Shown here piece by piece: positions 24,262 through 41,056 of a DNA stretch of 64,000 bases. A program made the position numbers and the translations under genes. This stretch comes from Coffea arabica (lineage: Eukaryota > Streptophyta > Magnoliopsida > Gentianales > Rubiaceae). The notes beneath the pieces are model-generated. The model was given only the letters and a program-made list of their open reading frames with translations, did not search any database and was not told the DNA's origin. Location: NCBI RefSeq assembly GCF_036785885.1, contig NC_092320.1:15005557-15069556 (forward strand). The letters run 5' to 3'. How positions within the stretch are numbered: position 1 is the stretch's first letter; each line of letters begins with the position of its first letter.

Positions 24262-24756
24262 TCGTTTCTGAAAGTTATGATGTTATGGGCATTTTACACG
24301 TGGTGTAACACTGTTTGCGCCCTGCAATTGTTTCTAAAAATTATGTATATTTTACATACGGTATAATTCTGATTGCATATGATGAAACTCATTTTCAATA
24401 ACGTGTAATTTTAGAACAAAATTTTGTGGGTTCTACACATGTTGTTAAAAACAAGATACAAGATGAGATCTGGACAGTATAATTTTTTTTTTGGGTCAAA
24501 TTTTGACCGTGAATTGTCAGGAAAGCAACCATTTCTGCCCCTCTTCCAGTGGAAATGGTCATTAAAAAAACAGTTGGAATCCTCTATATCAATATTCGGT
24601 GCCAAATTCAGTGCCAATCCCACTTATTACATAATGGTATAAGAAATTTAAATAAATAGCACGTGATAAATTAAATAAACGGGACACTTGGCATAAATAT
24701 AGAAGTGGCACTGAATTGCCACAGAAAAAATGGCACTCAGGATTCCCGTGTATTAA
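24262..24756. mobile_element. Insertion in the LINE containing dispersed repeat copy 2
   Basis: This block separates LINE text ending near GGGGAGCAATCG from LINE text resuming near ACGGCAGAAGCG. The first part holds two similar copies of CAAT(T/C)GTTTCTRAAARTTATG followed by TTTTACAY-GGT. The last part (24598-24752) matches 14880-15075 and ends TGGCACTCAGGATTCCCGTG. Exact ends and class are uncertain. Confidence 0.5.
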
Positions 24757-25446
24757 AAAGACGAAACGGCAGAAGCGAAGATATTAAAAGAAGCTGCACC
24801 TGACTGTTTTGTCCCCTTGATGGAATTTGAGGATCAGGTTGGATGGGAAGGAGGTACATCCGGTGAGTTCAATACAAAATCTGTCGTGAGGGTGTTATGT
24901 GGTTCGAGGGAGAAGATGGTCTGGGCAAAGTTGGTTTGGGGAAAAGGATATGTTCCCAGTATGCTTTTATCTTGTGGATGCTGTGTAAAAGGAAGCTATC
25001 TACCAGAGATAGATTGCAAAAGTAGGGAGTGCCTTTGCTATCCAGATTGAGTGGGCTTTGCAACGGGGAGGAAGTGAGCATGAATCATTTGTTTTTCAAT
25101 TGTTGTGTAACCAAACCACTATGGGATAAAGTACAGCATATGTGTCTGGTATTTCGAGGGTCTTATATGTGGGAAGAGGAGCTTAATTGGCCTGCAAATC
25201 ATTGGAGATCTAATTCCTTTGCTGACCAATTGAGGAGGCTGCCTCAAGCTGCGACTATGTACCAAATCTCGAGGCTTAGAAATGAGGCAATTTTTCAATC
25301 AAAGCCTGTCGACGTTTCTGGACTTCTAAAAACTATCGTTGAAGCAGTATGTTATGTAACTAGTAGTTGGTCAGGTTTTCCATGTACACGGCAAAATTGG
25401 GAGCTTGTCATGGAATGGGGGTTGGATTGGAAGTGTTTGTCAGAAT

Positions 25447-25925
25447 TAGGGCTGCAAACGAGTCAAATCGAGTCGAATTTTGAGCTAATCGAACCGAGTC
25501 TCGACTAAATTTTATCAAGCTTGAGCTCGATGAGCCAGCAATTTTCGATCTCGAGCTCGACTCGAATCAAGTCGAGCCGAGCTCGAGTTCGAAAAAAATA
25601 ATTATTTTATTTTTAAAAAAATAAAAAAAATAATTATTTTATTTTAAAAAAATAAATAAAATAATATTTTTTTCTTAATAAATAATAAAATATTGAGGAT
25701 ATATACGTAATTTTACTATAAAAATAAAAAATAAAAAATATATATAATATACATAATTTTATTATTAAATAAAAATAAAAATAAAAAAATATATATATAC
25801 TCAAGCTCGCGAGTCTAACGAGCTTAATATTCTGAGCTCGAGTTTGACTTGAGCCGGCTCGAGCTCGATTAATATCGAGCTCGACTCGAGCCGCTCGCGA
25901 GCGGCTCGATTCATTTGCAGCCTTA
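25447..25925. mobile_element. hAT MITE, 479 bp, inside the LINE remnant
   Basis: Termini TAGGGCTGCAAACGA and CATTTGCAGCCTTA are near-perfect inverted repeats. The 8-bp target duplication GTCAGAAT is exact on both sides (25439-25446 and 25926-25933). Subterminal zones are dense in CGAGCTCGA / GAGCCG motifs in both orientations; the centre is a pure A/T low-complexity tract. It landed in the last codons of the LINE frame. Confidence 0.9.
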
Positions 25926-26441
25926 GTCAGAATAGAGGAGAGATACTAGTGTATATGATACGTAAATGGTAGTATGATTGAAGGGTGATTACCCATGTGT
26001 ACAAACTTTACTGCTGAGATCAAGAAAAGTGTTTCCAATTTCCCAAAAAAAAAAAAAAAAAAAACTTTGTACTGCTTAACTGTTGGCATCTTTGAAGGAA
26101 AGAAACTTCTGTTTGCAACTTTTGAGAGCTCAACAAAGACCAATCACTGGTGTAACCGTGTAAGGTGAAAAACAAAAAAAATTGAAGGGTAATCATATTT
26201 CAGGCTTGACTATTGCAAAGTTTCACATGCCCAATTGGGCCAAAAATTGCAATGGTATCTAGTAGTAGTACAAGAATTCAACATCTTTATGGATTGGAAA
26301 GAATCGAAAATACCAAAAACTTACTGTTTAGAACATCTTTTTTCTTCTCTTGGGTACCAAGTTCCAATTTTTACAATTCTGGGAGCCAGCTTGTAAAGTG
26401 GAGTATCTCGAACTGTTCTGCAAAAGCTTTCATAGATTCCA

Positions 26442-31183
<4,742 letters not shown>

Positions 31184-32280
31184 CCAGACGGGATCCTCTG
31201 TCCAATTTTTTGTGTCCAATTTTCTGTCCAACACAAGATTACGTAGTTCCATTTATTCTTGTGGCTGACGTGGCACATAAAAATAAATGCCTGTTTGGCT
31301 CAAGCGCCAAGCAACAGCCCTGTCAAATTGTAACCATTCACCGTGAGTTCCTCCAAAGCAAACCACTAGCCTAACGGAAAGACATAGCAAAATTTGAGAC
31401 AAACAGAGAGACAATCAAATCCTTGGAAGTACAAAGCAAAATTTGCAGCTGGGCCTAACGGAAAGAATAATCTAAAAAATTGGTGAAGGAAAACAAATTG
31501 TCTTTCTCGCTTTCTTTGAAGGAAAACAAATTGTGTTTTAACATTTTCAGATAGAAAAAGTGTTTCTTGTACCTTTTGCAATCTATTTTTTATTCTGGTA
31601 AATTGATTCCTCTTTTTGTTTTTTAAGTAGAATTATGTCTTCATTGATACAGTGTTCATTTAATTTATAATCCATCTCTTGGGGAAATATGGTTAAAAAC
31701 TGACATATTTCATTGGCTTGGTTGACAAAGGTGCTAATTGAATGAAAAACCATGCGATGGATAAAAATTGAAAACCTTTAAACATCATGGAGACTTCTGC
31801 TATTTTAAGATGTAATAGCTGTTTTCTTTTCTTACCCCCCCTTTTCCCAGAGAGAAAAAAACACCACCCCACCCACATACACACATTTTATAAGGCATAC
31901 GGATTGTGGTGGTAAACAAATATATGTGCTGCAATTTGGTTCACGATGATTGTTGTTTCAGATGTCAATGCCTAGAAGATTATATGCTTAGCCAGTTTTT
32001 TTATTTTTTTATTTTTGGTTTTATGGAATTATGTGTTTCCTTTTCACATACAGTGATTTTTGTGATCACTGCTAAACCGGGGGAATTGTTATGGTAGTAA
32101 TAGGGTTTTGGGAATTGTAATAAAGATATGTAAATAAAGGAAATCCAAAAAAGAAGAGAGATCCAAAAGTATAATGGAGCCAAATAGGCATTTATTTTTA
32201 TGTGCCATGTCAGCCACGAGAATAAGCGGAACTACGTAGTTTTGTGTTGGACAGAAAATTGGACAGAGGATCCCGTCTGG
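31184..32280. mobile_element. Long terminal-inverted-repeat DNA element, 1097 bp
   Basis: Arms 31184-31300 and 32178-32280 are inverted copies (CCAGACGGGATCCTCTGTCC outermost), differing by a 14-bp insertion in the left arm and several substitutions. The flanks carry CTTGCAT on both sides, flush with the arms, a 7-bp direct repeat. Long arms suggest a Mutator-like non-autonomous element, although 8-9 bp duplications are more usual for that superfamily. The interior has no transposase frame. Confidence 0.8.
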
Positions 32281-32484
32281 CTTGCATGCCATCGGAAGAT
32301 TCCAGCCGCAAAATAACTAACTTAATAGACATCCATATTTATTGTTTCGTGCTCAAATTAACTTGATTTTTACTCAATGTTAGTAAAGATCTCTTTTAAC
32401 CAGTGCGCAGCAACACTCATTAGCAACACCGTTTTTATTTGGAATAGCACAATAGGCAAGTTTAAGGTTGCGTTTGATAAATTC

Positions 32485-32519
32485 GAAAATTGAAAATTGA
32501 AAATTGAAAATTGAAAATT
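32485..32519. repeat. Short tandem repeat (GAAAATT)5
   Basis: Five exact 7-bp units GAAAATT, followed by diverged GAAACCT/GAAATCT units. Noncoding. Confidence 0.9.
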
Positions 32520-32833
32520 GAAACCTGAAATCTGAATCTATTAAATTATTAAATTGTTAAGTAGTAAATTTGACATATTTGAGTATATATCACATTAAAC
32601 GATAAGTATATAACTTATCACTTATTCTTTAGAGCAAGTTTTACCAAAAAAATTCAATGTCATTTAATTGATTCAAATATCAATTTTTTACTATTAAGAT
32701 ATAGAATTGGAGACATTTCAATATACATATCTAGATGTTATGAATAGAATGCCAAATATGCCACTCCATTTAATATAAAAGTTTGCCACCAAGTACTTTC
32801 CTTGTTTCACCAAGAATGTGTGCTCAGCAACTA

Positions 32834-33414
32834 GACTTGTCAACGGGTCGGAATTGAAAATTCCGAACCCAAATCCTTTTTAATGTTAGACCCGGATCTG
32901 ACCCATGTACCCAATGGGTCTTGTGCTGAAGATTTCAAAACTAGATCCGATGGGTCTCAGGTCGGGTCCGGGTCTACTCGAAAAGAAAAAAGATCCAACA
33001 TATATCATTCATTTTCTTTTATTCATGTTAGTAAAAAAGGTCAACATGATCCCAAGATATTTAACAAAAAACACTTATATGCAATTTGTGATGAATACAT
33101 TTTGGTCAAACAAGTTTGCCTCTTCCAAATCCTAATTTCTTAGATGTTTCATTTAAGATATAGGTAATTTAGTTAATTTGGTAAAAGAATACTTTTGTTA
33201 ATTTAGTAAAAAAAATGTATTTAGAAATATTTATATTTTATAATTATTAATGTATTTTTTAAATTCGGGTCGAAATTCTATGTTTCATATCTGACTTTTT
33301 TTTGTTAGAGTAAATAAGTATGAATCTAGATACCGGAATTATTTCTCAACTTGGAAAAAATTACCGAATCTAGGCTAGGTCCGAGTACAAACTTGACCCG
33401 TTGATCGCCCTGTT
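32834..33414. mobile_element. hAT-like degenerate element, about 581 bp
   Basis: Starts near GACTTGTCAACGGGTC and ends near GACCCGTTGATCGCCCTGTT, inverted copies sharing TCAACGGGTC. Both flanks carry AGCAACTA exactly (32826-32833 and 33415-33422), an 8-bp direct repeat. Interior contains GGGTC-type motifs like the 7.4-kb element but no transposase. Confidence 0.7.
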
Positions 33415-33789
33415 AGCAACTATGTTTTCTCATAGCTTTGTCCCTTAAAATGGGCCAAAATTTAAACTCTTTCTCTGTTGAAGTGAAGTCTTGATAGTGG
33501 ACAGGCTTGATGCCCAAACCGGAAGACAAACCCATCACAAAAGAGTTGAGGCCCTTTTAAGTACGCCATTTCCTCGCAGAAATATTGCCCTAAGTTGTTG
33601 ACGACCTGATTCCCGGTGGCCGGTCAATCTCCAAAAGTCCGAATGCAGGTGGAGTTTTCGTCAACCACGTGGATTGCTGAAGTGCTGACCTCAACCCACG
33701 AAGATTCAACAACATGACCTGGTTTAGCTTCTTTCTGTTACGATAGCCTATCGTAGTCTCGTTTGCTTGTGCCACGGTGGAAACTAAGG

Positions 33790-33932
33790 CTCTGCTTGGA
33801 TTGCTTGTTTCCGTCAGAAAATATTGTCATTTTTCGTGATCATATTTTTCTATCACCTTTTTCCCACACATATATCAAATCGCTACAGTAATTTTTCCAT
33901 GAAAAATGACGGAAAATGCAATCCAAACACAA
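33790..33932. mobile_element. Small MITE with GTTTGGATTGC-type ends
   Basis: Imperfect inverted ends of about 30 bp: CTGCTTGGATTGC...TTTCCGTCA on the left and TGACGGAAAATGCAATCCAAACA on the right. The centre has CATATATCAAATCGCTACAGTA, a motif shared by similar segments near 23.6, 30.7 and 47.2 kb. Confidence 0.65.
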
Positions 33933-33979
33933 CTTAAAATTAAGTACTAAAGCCAACATCATCGACAAATTTATAAATA

Positions 33980-34345
33980 GTTTGGATTTTTTCCCTCATA
34001 TAGTTTAAGAAAAATTAATTAATTTTATTGAAAGATTAAATCTAATCTATTATCTTTCTAAATACTCTTATATTATTAATATTACGAGTATGACTAATCA
34101 TTATACATTTACATTAATTATAAAAATAATACCGACAGAAAGTTGTACCATTCAAGGCCTGAATCAAAACAATTATTGAATAAGATAAGTTATATTCATG
34201 GATAACAAAGTACATTAAATAAATAAGGATATTTTGGAGAAGTTGAAAGTTAACTAACTATATTTTTTAATTGAATAGTGGATTATAATTTGGAGCTAAT
34301 GAGAAAGGAAATAAAACCATTAAAATGGAACAGAGGGAGCGCAAA
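33980..34345. mobile_element. Degenerate Stowaway-related MITE
   Basis: The right end (TAATTTGGAGC...GAAAGG...AAATGGAACAGAGGGAGC) parallels the right end of the 7.4-8.4 kb Stowaway (CAATTTGGGAC...AAAGTGGGACGGAGGGAG). The left end is not clearly preserved. Confidence 0.45.
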
Positions 34346-37300
34346 CCAACTATACTTAAATCCCAATTAATCAACATGAATTATCCAGTCCCTAGGGGAA
34401 CATCTGCTAAAATTGAGATGATACAGAGAACATTTTTAAAAATTTTTGAACACTAACTATCCCATCAATTCTTATTAGGCTTTAAACATTAACTTTACGT
34501 CCGTTTACTTTTGTGCGCAGAACGCCAAGAGAAGAGTCAAGCATATTTTATAAAGAAAACACAAATGCTCACGGAGAAATTTATACTCTTTAATAAATTA
34601 CGTGAAGTATTTTCCATTGGGTACGTTCTGGGCTCTGATTTATTTGATTATTACACATTTAGGCTCAGAGATGCAACCATACTGCGTACCTTCCAGTTAC
34701 CTATGCAGCAGTGCACTAAAGGGGAATATTATTGTCACCATAGAGATCATGGTATGTACCAACGATTGTTTTGATCAAGTTATTCTTACACAGCATACCT
34801 TTCTTGATTCATCTCGTTTAACTAACACTCAAAGAATGGTCTTATTTGTTAATGGGAGTAGATTTCAATATACTTTTCCTTCTGTTCTGCGTTCCAAATC
34901 CTCTCGAACTCAATCACTCACCTCCAATTCTATTGGTGAACGTGAACCTGCATCATGTCTTTTCTCTAGTAGCGTCCAATTGAATTTTTCTTGCTGCTAT
35001 CTAGTTGCCTTCCTCGTGGATGTCTTGTGGACACTCAACTTCTTTTAGGCTTCTTAGCTAGGGAGCTGAGTTGGATTTCAGCAAATAGATAGATACAGCT
35101 TTCTGGATTGATTTTGAAGCAAACTTGATTTGGTATCTCTTTGTTGTAGCATTTCTTTAATCTATCTATAAACTGCCTTCGGTCATGGCAACGAGCAAAT
35201 ATGTACAGGGGAAAAAAGACAACGGGCCGGAATGTGTAATCATGGTTCCGGCAAATGAAAATGTTTTTATGCAGTGTAGCTCTTGCGATGGAAGAAAGCT
35301 AGCTTTTGGGATATGGTTCGTCATGAAATATACAAATGAAGACTTGATGGATGATCTCATGGGAACCATCGGACTCGGATCACATAATGGGGTGATGCCC
35401 TGGATCTGGTTTCATGCTCAAGTGGATCCGGGCCGGATCTTTCTTAATCATCAGAAATGTTCCAATTCAGTTCGACAACTTTGCATGCTTCTAAGTAGTT
35501 ATTTTGTTGCAAAAGGTTATCTTAATCGGTTCAGACAATTTCTGATCGTTTGTACCTTTTACGAAAATATAGTTTTTTGTTTTTAATAGATGAACAAGTT
35601 TCAAACAGACCAATCAACTTTGAAATTCATCATTCTAAGTGAGAAAAATTAGATTTTGCAGTCTATTTTTTCTCCTCTTACCGTATCTTATGAGTAAATT
35701 GTTACAATTCAGAAGCAAACTATCTTCTTGTTATAGTAGAGGCAATTAAAACTTTAAGAACAGTGTTGCACACATTTCAGCAGATCACCTTCCTTTCCCA
35801 TTTGCTCGTGTAAACTTTTGTGTTAATAGTTTTCTGTACTTTCTTATACCAAGTTCATCAACAACAACGACTAAACAAAAGGAGAGCAAACTATTGCAGA
35901 CTAATTCAAGATTGATGCGCGGAAAACCAATTTTGACGAAGAGGAAGATAATATAGATCTGGGATTGGGCTTAGGTGCAAAATGAGAAACTGAAAATCGG
36001 GTGGTGAAGTGTTGAAACTTGAAAGCACGACACGATCGAAGGATGAACAAGGTATCGAAGCCATTATAGGCTCGTGAATAACAATATGAGATTGACTTGA
36101 TGTTGAGGAATTAATCCTCATCGTAATTGGTGAGGGACCAACAAATCTTAATCTTCAGCCAGCCAGCATGAAATGCCATGATCCTAACTAGCTAGCTAGA
36201 AGTGCTTGATAAACATTTAAGGCTACGAATCTCTGCAGTGCATGCAGACACTCGAGCGTACCAGAATATCATGACCATGCAAAGATAATTATGAGGGCCT
36301 GTTTGTTCTGCAATTGCAGAAGAATACAGTCTATTTCCATCATGGTATACAATGAAAACCATCCGAAACTTTTGGTTAGCAGCATGATCTATGGATGTAC
36401 AGCCTTGATAAATCTACTTCATGATGTATGCTAGAATCCTTGAATGTCTGCAGAGATGATGATATATAGCATTTCCATTTCGGTTGTTTTGCTATTCATT
36501 CGACCGGCAGTCTTTAAGAATAAAACAAGATAGATGTTTGACAAAGTATGCCTAATATGCTTTTTATTTTTCCCCTCCTTCTTGACCTACCAAGTCCAGG
36601 CATTTCATTTGCTGGTGGCGTAAAACTTATATAAGTGCCAAAAAGTTGAGATGTATTATATCGTCGTTTATGCATACTCCAGCTTCTCTTTTCCTGCTTT
36701 TGCCATCACCAAGCAAAATGATGTGCATAAGTAATATATTTGTACACCTGCAGCTCGAACCACTATCATTTGTCTAATTTGATGATAGATTTTTGGACGC
36801 AGATAGATCTCTTTACAGTACATTCCTCCTGTCATCATTAGTCAGCTAGCTGTAGGGAAAGTTGGTAAAGTGGTTAATTTTTTTTTTATTTTTTTTGTCC
36901 CAGACCAAACTAAATAGAACAAAGATTTTGATAAGAATAATGAGGAAAACAAAATATAAAAATGGTCGTCGTCCCAACAGCTAGCATTACAGCCAAGGTC
37001 ACTTCAGGACAACCAAATTCAAGGAGAAAAAAATGTAAATGGAGAATGGAAAACTCCAATCAGGTGTTGCTTCAAGATGAATATATATATATATATATGT
37101 ATACGGTGATGCAAGAAACTGATTAGTTTAGTCCAGATTGTTGTCATTGACTGGTCGGACAGGTCATGAATCATGGGCCATCAGATCAGAGATGTATAGC
37201 ATATATAGTACTAATATGCTAATTAATGCAGTAGCAAATTATTCCACCCCTCTTGGAACTGAATCTGTGAATTTACAAACTGCTAATGTAACATCTTAAG

Positions 37301-39197
37301 AAGGTTCATTCAAGGGATCCAAACAAATGGGAAGAAGCCTTCTCAGCTACTACTTGGATGAGAGAATTAGTGGTGATGCGTTTATTCGCAGTGAAAAATC
37401 ACCTTCCATGTGAAATTACCATAGATATATATGAACCGATTAACATGCATGTAGTGAAGACAATGACTTTTTACCTAAAACTGAAAAAGAAAAATACGAT
37501 AACTTTTTGGCTGGATAGATAGATAGAGGTGGTATATCATCACAAGTGACACCAGTCATATTAAAGATTTTATTTACAACATTTATACGTGTTTTCTGGT
37601 ATATATGGAAATAAATGCATGCTTAGGAAGATATATATATATTGTAATTTTCTTAATCATTATATATGTAACCAGATATTATAGTACTAAATACATAATC
37701 AATTTTGGATTCTTTTATTTAGTTCCAGAGGCCACACAATAAGAAGTGAGCCCAATGTCATTCTTTGTGCTCTTTTTTTTTTTTTTTTAATCAAAGAAAG
37801 TGTATGTAATTCAAGGACTGAGTGGTAACTCTAGAATTTTAATAGTGTAGTTACCCACATTTTCTATGTGCTTATTTATCTAATGTTCTTTGGGGACTAA
37901 ATAGAAAAGAAAAACAATAATTTTGTATGGGTAGGAAGACATTTTAATTTATTGGAGAGACCACCTGACAACAGGTTGCTCTCCCTTTTGTTAATATAAT
38001 AGTACCATTACATAATTTCAGGGCTTGTAGTCTTCTAAGTGAATTTATTTTTTTCTCTGTTGAACTTCCTTGAATCCTTTTGGACTTTCTGGTATTGGTA
38101 CGTACGTTTATTCCCCCTCCCTAAATACATTTCACTTCAGCTTTAGTTTTTTTTTTTTTTTTTGGTTTGCTACAAATTCACCTCGTTTTTTTGTACGAAC
38201 ATAACGTATTTGATAAAAACAAGCATGGCATTAGCATTAATAAATCAGAGAAGAAGTGGTACACATTAACTGAGACAACGTTTAGTATCTTACAAACAAA
38301 TTGTGTTTCTTGCTGTAAGGAAACCCTATTAATTAATCAAGTTACGGGATTAAGGAAACCGATCATGAGAATGAAAGTATATCAATTTACTAGTCGCTAA
38401 ACTGATTGCAGCCATGGACCAAAAACACTTAAAGAGGTAATTAAATAGTTATTTTTTCAGACTCTACAACCAGATGGACTTCTAATCATTTTTTCTTTCT
38501 GGCCGGGGAAGCCAAACATAGGAACTTCTATTAAAGTTCTTTACAAAGTGGACGTGTCATAAGCATATATATATGCAGGACAAACAGTTTGTTCAAAGTT
38601 CTTAAATCCCATCTAAAATTAAGTAATTTTTTCTGAAAGAATATCTTGTCAAGTTTCACTGAGATTGTCATTTTCCTAGAAGAATCTTGTCCGGTTTTTT
38701 TTGGTCGGAAGAGCAGTTGTACAGCAAAGTTATGCAGGCAGTGACATGTGAATTAGGGAAGTGCAGCATGCTATTTTATTAGCTTGGGAACTCGCTCGCA
38801 TAGAAAAGATTTGTAACTAGATTACCAAAAGAATAAGTTGACATTGATTTAAGATCTTTCATTTTCTTTTGAAGTTTAATTAATTAGGATTCATTATCCA
38901 AGTTAATATTATTATACACTATTATCTACAAATTCTGGAATTAGTTCAGTGATGTGTTGGAGACATTGTAATCTGGCAACACTAGATTGTTCAGCTAAAT
39001 AGGCGGCCAAGAAAAAGGAACATTTAAATCTTAGGGAGAAAAGAAGGAAACACCAGAAAGGAAAACACTGAAAACGAAAGTATTAACAGTTGCATGATCT
39101 AATTGATCAACATCCGCAGCCAGCAAACATACCTTTCGAAAAGAAAGTTTTCTCATGAAATAGAGCATATTCATGTTCACCATTTATGATTTAGTCA
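34346..39197. other. Intergenic; one weak open frame
   Basis: An ATG-started frame at 35185-35586 on the plus strand (133 aa, MATSKYVQGK start, CSSC motif) is the longest here. It has no recognised domain, no family match that I know, and nothing around it supports it, so I do not call it a gene. Other content: an (AT)n run at about 37078-37098 and T tracts near 36876, 37770 and 38145. The 38.4-39.19 kb end is 3' flank of the WRC gene. Confidence 0.5.
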
Positions 39198-41056
39198 CTA
39201 TATATGGTTGTTGCCATTAGATCCCACTACCATATTAGTATCTGTCTGGCCTAAGAGGCTGCTCATGGATCTAGCTTTAACTGCACCGAGCTTCATTCTC
39301 TTCTTTACCCCCACCAATGGCTTCTTCTCATCATCATCCTGTTCATCAAAATCATTACTATTAATCTTGCTTGACAAGGATTTCACCACTTCTTTTTCTT
39401 GCAAACGCGACAATGGTGCAGTTATTTCATCCTTCTCATTTGCACCAATCTGATTAGTCATGGCACTGTTTCGAACGCTAGTCATGCTTCTTAGCCTTCC
39501 TTTACCTAAATGATGCTCGCACAAGGAATAACCTACAAGAGTCTGTTGGCAACACCTCCATCCTCGCCCGTTAACGCGACTGCACCGCGAACCCTCCATG
39601 ATAACGCTGCCTCTCTTGCTCTTCTTTGCACCAGCACTAGACATCGTGTTCTTGATCCCTTCATGTCCATCACCACTTTGTAGCAAACATTTCTTGTTTG
39701 TTTTCGACTTCATTTTCGCCTTTGTTGTTTCTTTGCTTGCAATGTTAATTGTCTCAAAGCTCCCTTTTCTTTTCTTCAATGGAACAACTTTATCCCCTTC
39801 ACACCATCTCTCAATAACTATATATGTACATAGTGCAAGTGCATGTGCAAACAACAACAATAAAAAGAAACAACGATAAGATGATTTGGGCTTGCGATCA
39901 TAATATTCTTATACGATCATGCTAACGATATGGTGCATTTTTCTTGATTTGTCATGGCCAAAAAGGTTTACTTACCTGGTGAAGAAGAAGATGATGGCAG
40001 AGGAAACTGCGTAGTAGATAATTCTCCTTGAATGCTATCCTTCCTATATACAAGCAACATCCCAAAAGATCCACAACCACAGAAGAAGAATATGTTCAGC
40101 GCAAAAATAACAAACAAGAAACAACGGAGCAACTCCATAGTGTAACCATAGAAGAAGAATGAATGATAATTGTGGCTGGGGGACCAGTATTTTATGCTAA
40201 TAAACATGCACCACATGGGGCATTCTTTTGCCCTTTTGTTTTTCCTATTCACAGAAATAAGTAAAAAAAAAAAAAAAAGTATAGCAGTAAATAGAGAATA
40301 GAGAGATAGATTAGATTAGATTAGATGGCGATGGGATGGGAAGCAATGGTGGCTAGCCAAAGCTGATGGTCTGCATAAAAAACACTCGTAACAGTGCTTC
40401 CACTTACAGTAGTGAGTATAATTTCTTTTCTTTTCTTTTGTTTTTTCTCAAGGAGGTAAGGGTTAAATCAAGCTATGAGTCTCTCCTCTCTCTTTTTCAC
40501 CTTTTTACTACAAGAGTTCATGAAAGAAGTGAAACAACGTTGAGTAACTTTTCTTTTTTATTCTTACCTTGCATCATTACAGCTACACCTCTCATCTTTA
40601 ATCTCCTTCCCTTCAATTTCCTGCTGAAAAATAAAGCAGATTCAGCATATATGCATCCACGCATCGTGTTTGCACCTGAAGCAACATTTCTTGATGCAGA
40701 TTTATTTACCCTTGCTAAAAACCCCCACTGAAATTTCACTGCACCCTATTCATGATATTGATCAAACTCACCTTTTGCTTCAACTTCTCTTCATCAACAC
40801 CGCTGTTGAGAAAATCCCATGTGGGATTTTCATTTGTGGTCGTGATTGCTTGACTATTTGGTTGCTGGAAGGGCTGATTTTGAGGATCGGGATTTTTGGG
40901 ATCGTTGTGCTTTGCCTCTTCTTGCACCATATGAAGATTCTGATGGGGATTTACTTGTATGAGTGGTTGCACCACCGGTGACCGGATGAGCTGGGGATCT
41001 GACGGGGCAGCTGAAGAGATTGATGCTGAGGGAGGAAAACGTTTCCTGATCCTCAT
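39198..41056 (-). CDS. WRC-domain nuclear protein (no QLQ domain)
   Basis: Three coding exons: 41056-40772, 40039-39976, 39817-39198 (285+64+620 = 323 codons, 322 aa), phases 0/1 consistent and donors GTGAGT and GTAAGT. The N-terminus MRIRKRFPPS and a Pro/Gln-rich stretch precede ERWCEGDKVVPLKKRKGSF. The WRC motif at about residues 191-225 fits CX9CX10CX2H exactly (Cys195, Cys205, Cys216, His219) within SRCSRVNGRGWRCCQQ and continues SLCEHHLGKGRLRS. WRC is a zinc-binding, DNA-contacting module with a nuclear signal, known from growth-regulating factors. Here the GRF QLQ domain is missing, so this belongs to the separate WRC-only plant family of unclear function. Basic clusters (KKRK, KKSKRG, KKRMK) suggest nuclear entry. 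The start is the only in-frame ATG ahead of the conserved MRIRKR; exon 2 uses an unusual acceptor with a weak context (TATAGGAAG). Confidence 0.82.

Larger units (their letters stand above)
24020..26064 (+). pseudogene. Degenerate LINE (non-LTR retrotransposon) 3' end with poly(A)
   Basis: C-terminal part of a plant LINE ORF2. It starts near IWRKILKIRELTQPYI, continues VGNGIGTNFWFDTWHSIGPL (linker before the zinc-binding domain), resumes after an insertion with ILKEAAPDCFVPLMEFEDQVGW, then GEFNTKSVVRVL and a zf-RVT-like segment with MNHLFFNCCVTKPLWDK. A frame change near 25050 breaks it. If the hAT element at 25447-25925 is removed, the frame reads WKCLSE and then a stop (TAG), followed by about 120 bp and an A tract at 26045-26064. 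So it is 5'-truncated, frameshifted and twice interrupted. No matching target duplication found by eye. Confidence 0.8.

Noticed and set aside
35185-35586. 133-aa ATG-started plus-strand frame as a gene
   Set aside because: No domain, signal or family recognised, no supporting splice structure or neighbours; length is possible by chance in 64 kb.
36371-36392. Sequence resembling the 3' half of miR167 (AGCATGATCTA)
   Set aside because: The 5' half does not match and no complementary star arm or hairpin is visible nearby.
36990-37008. CAGCCAAGG start like miR169
   Set aside because: Later bases diverge and no foldback partner was found by eye.
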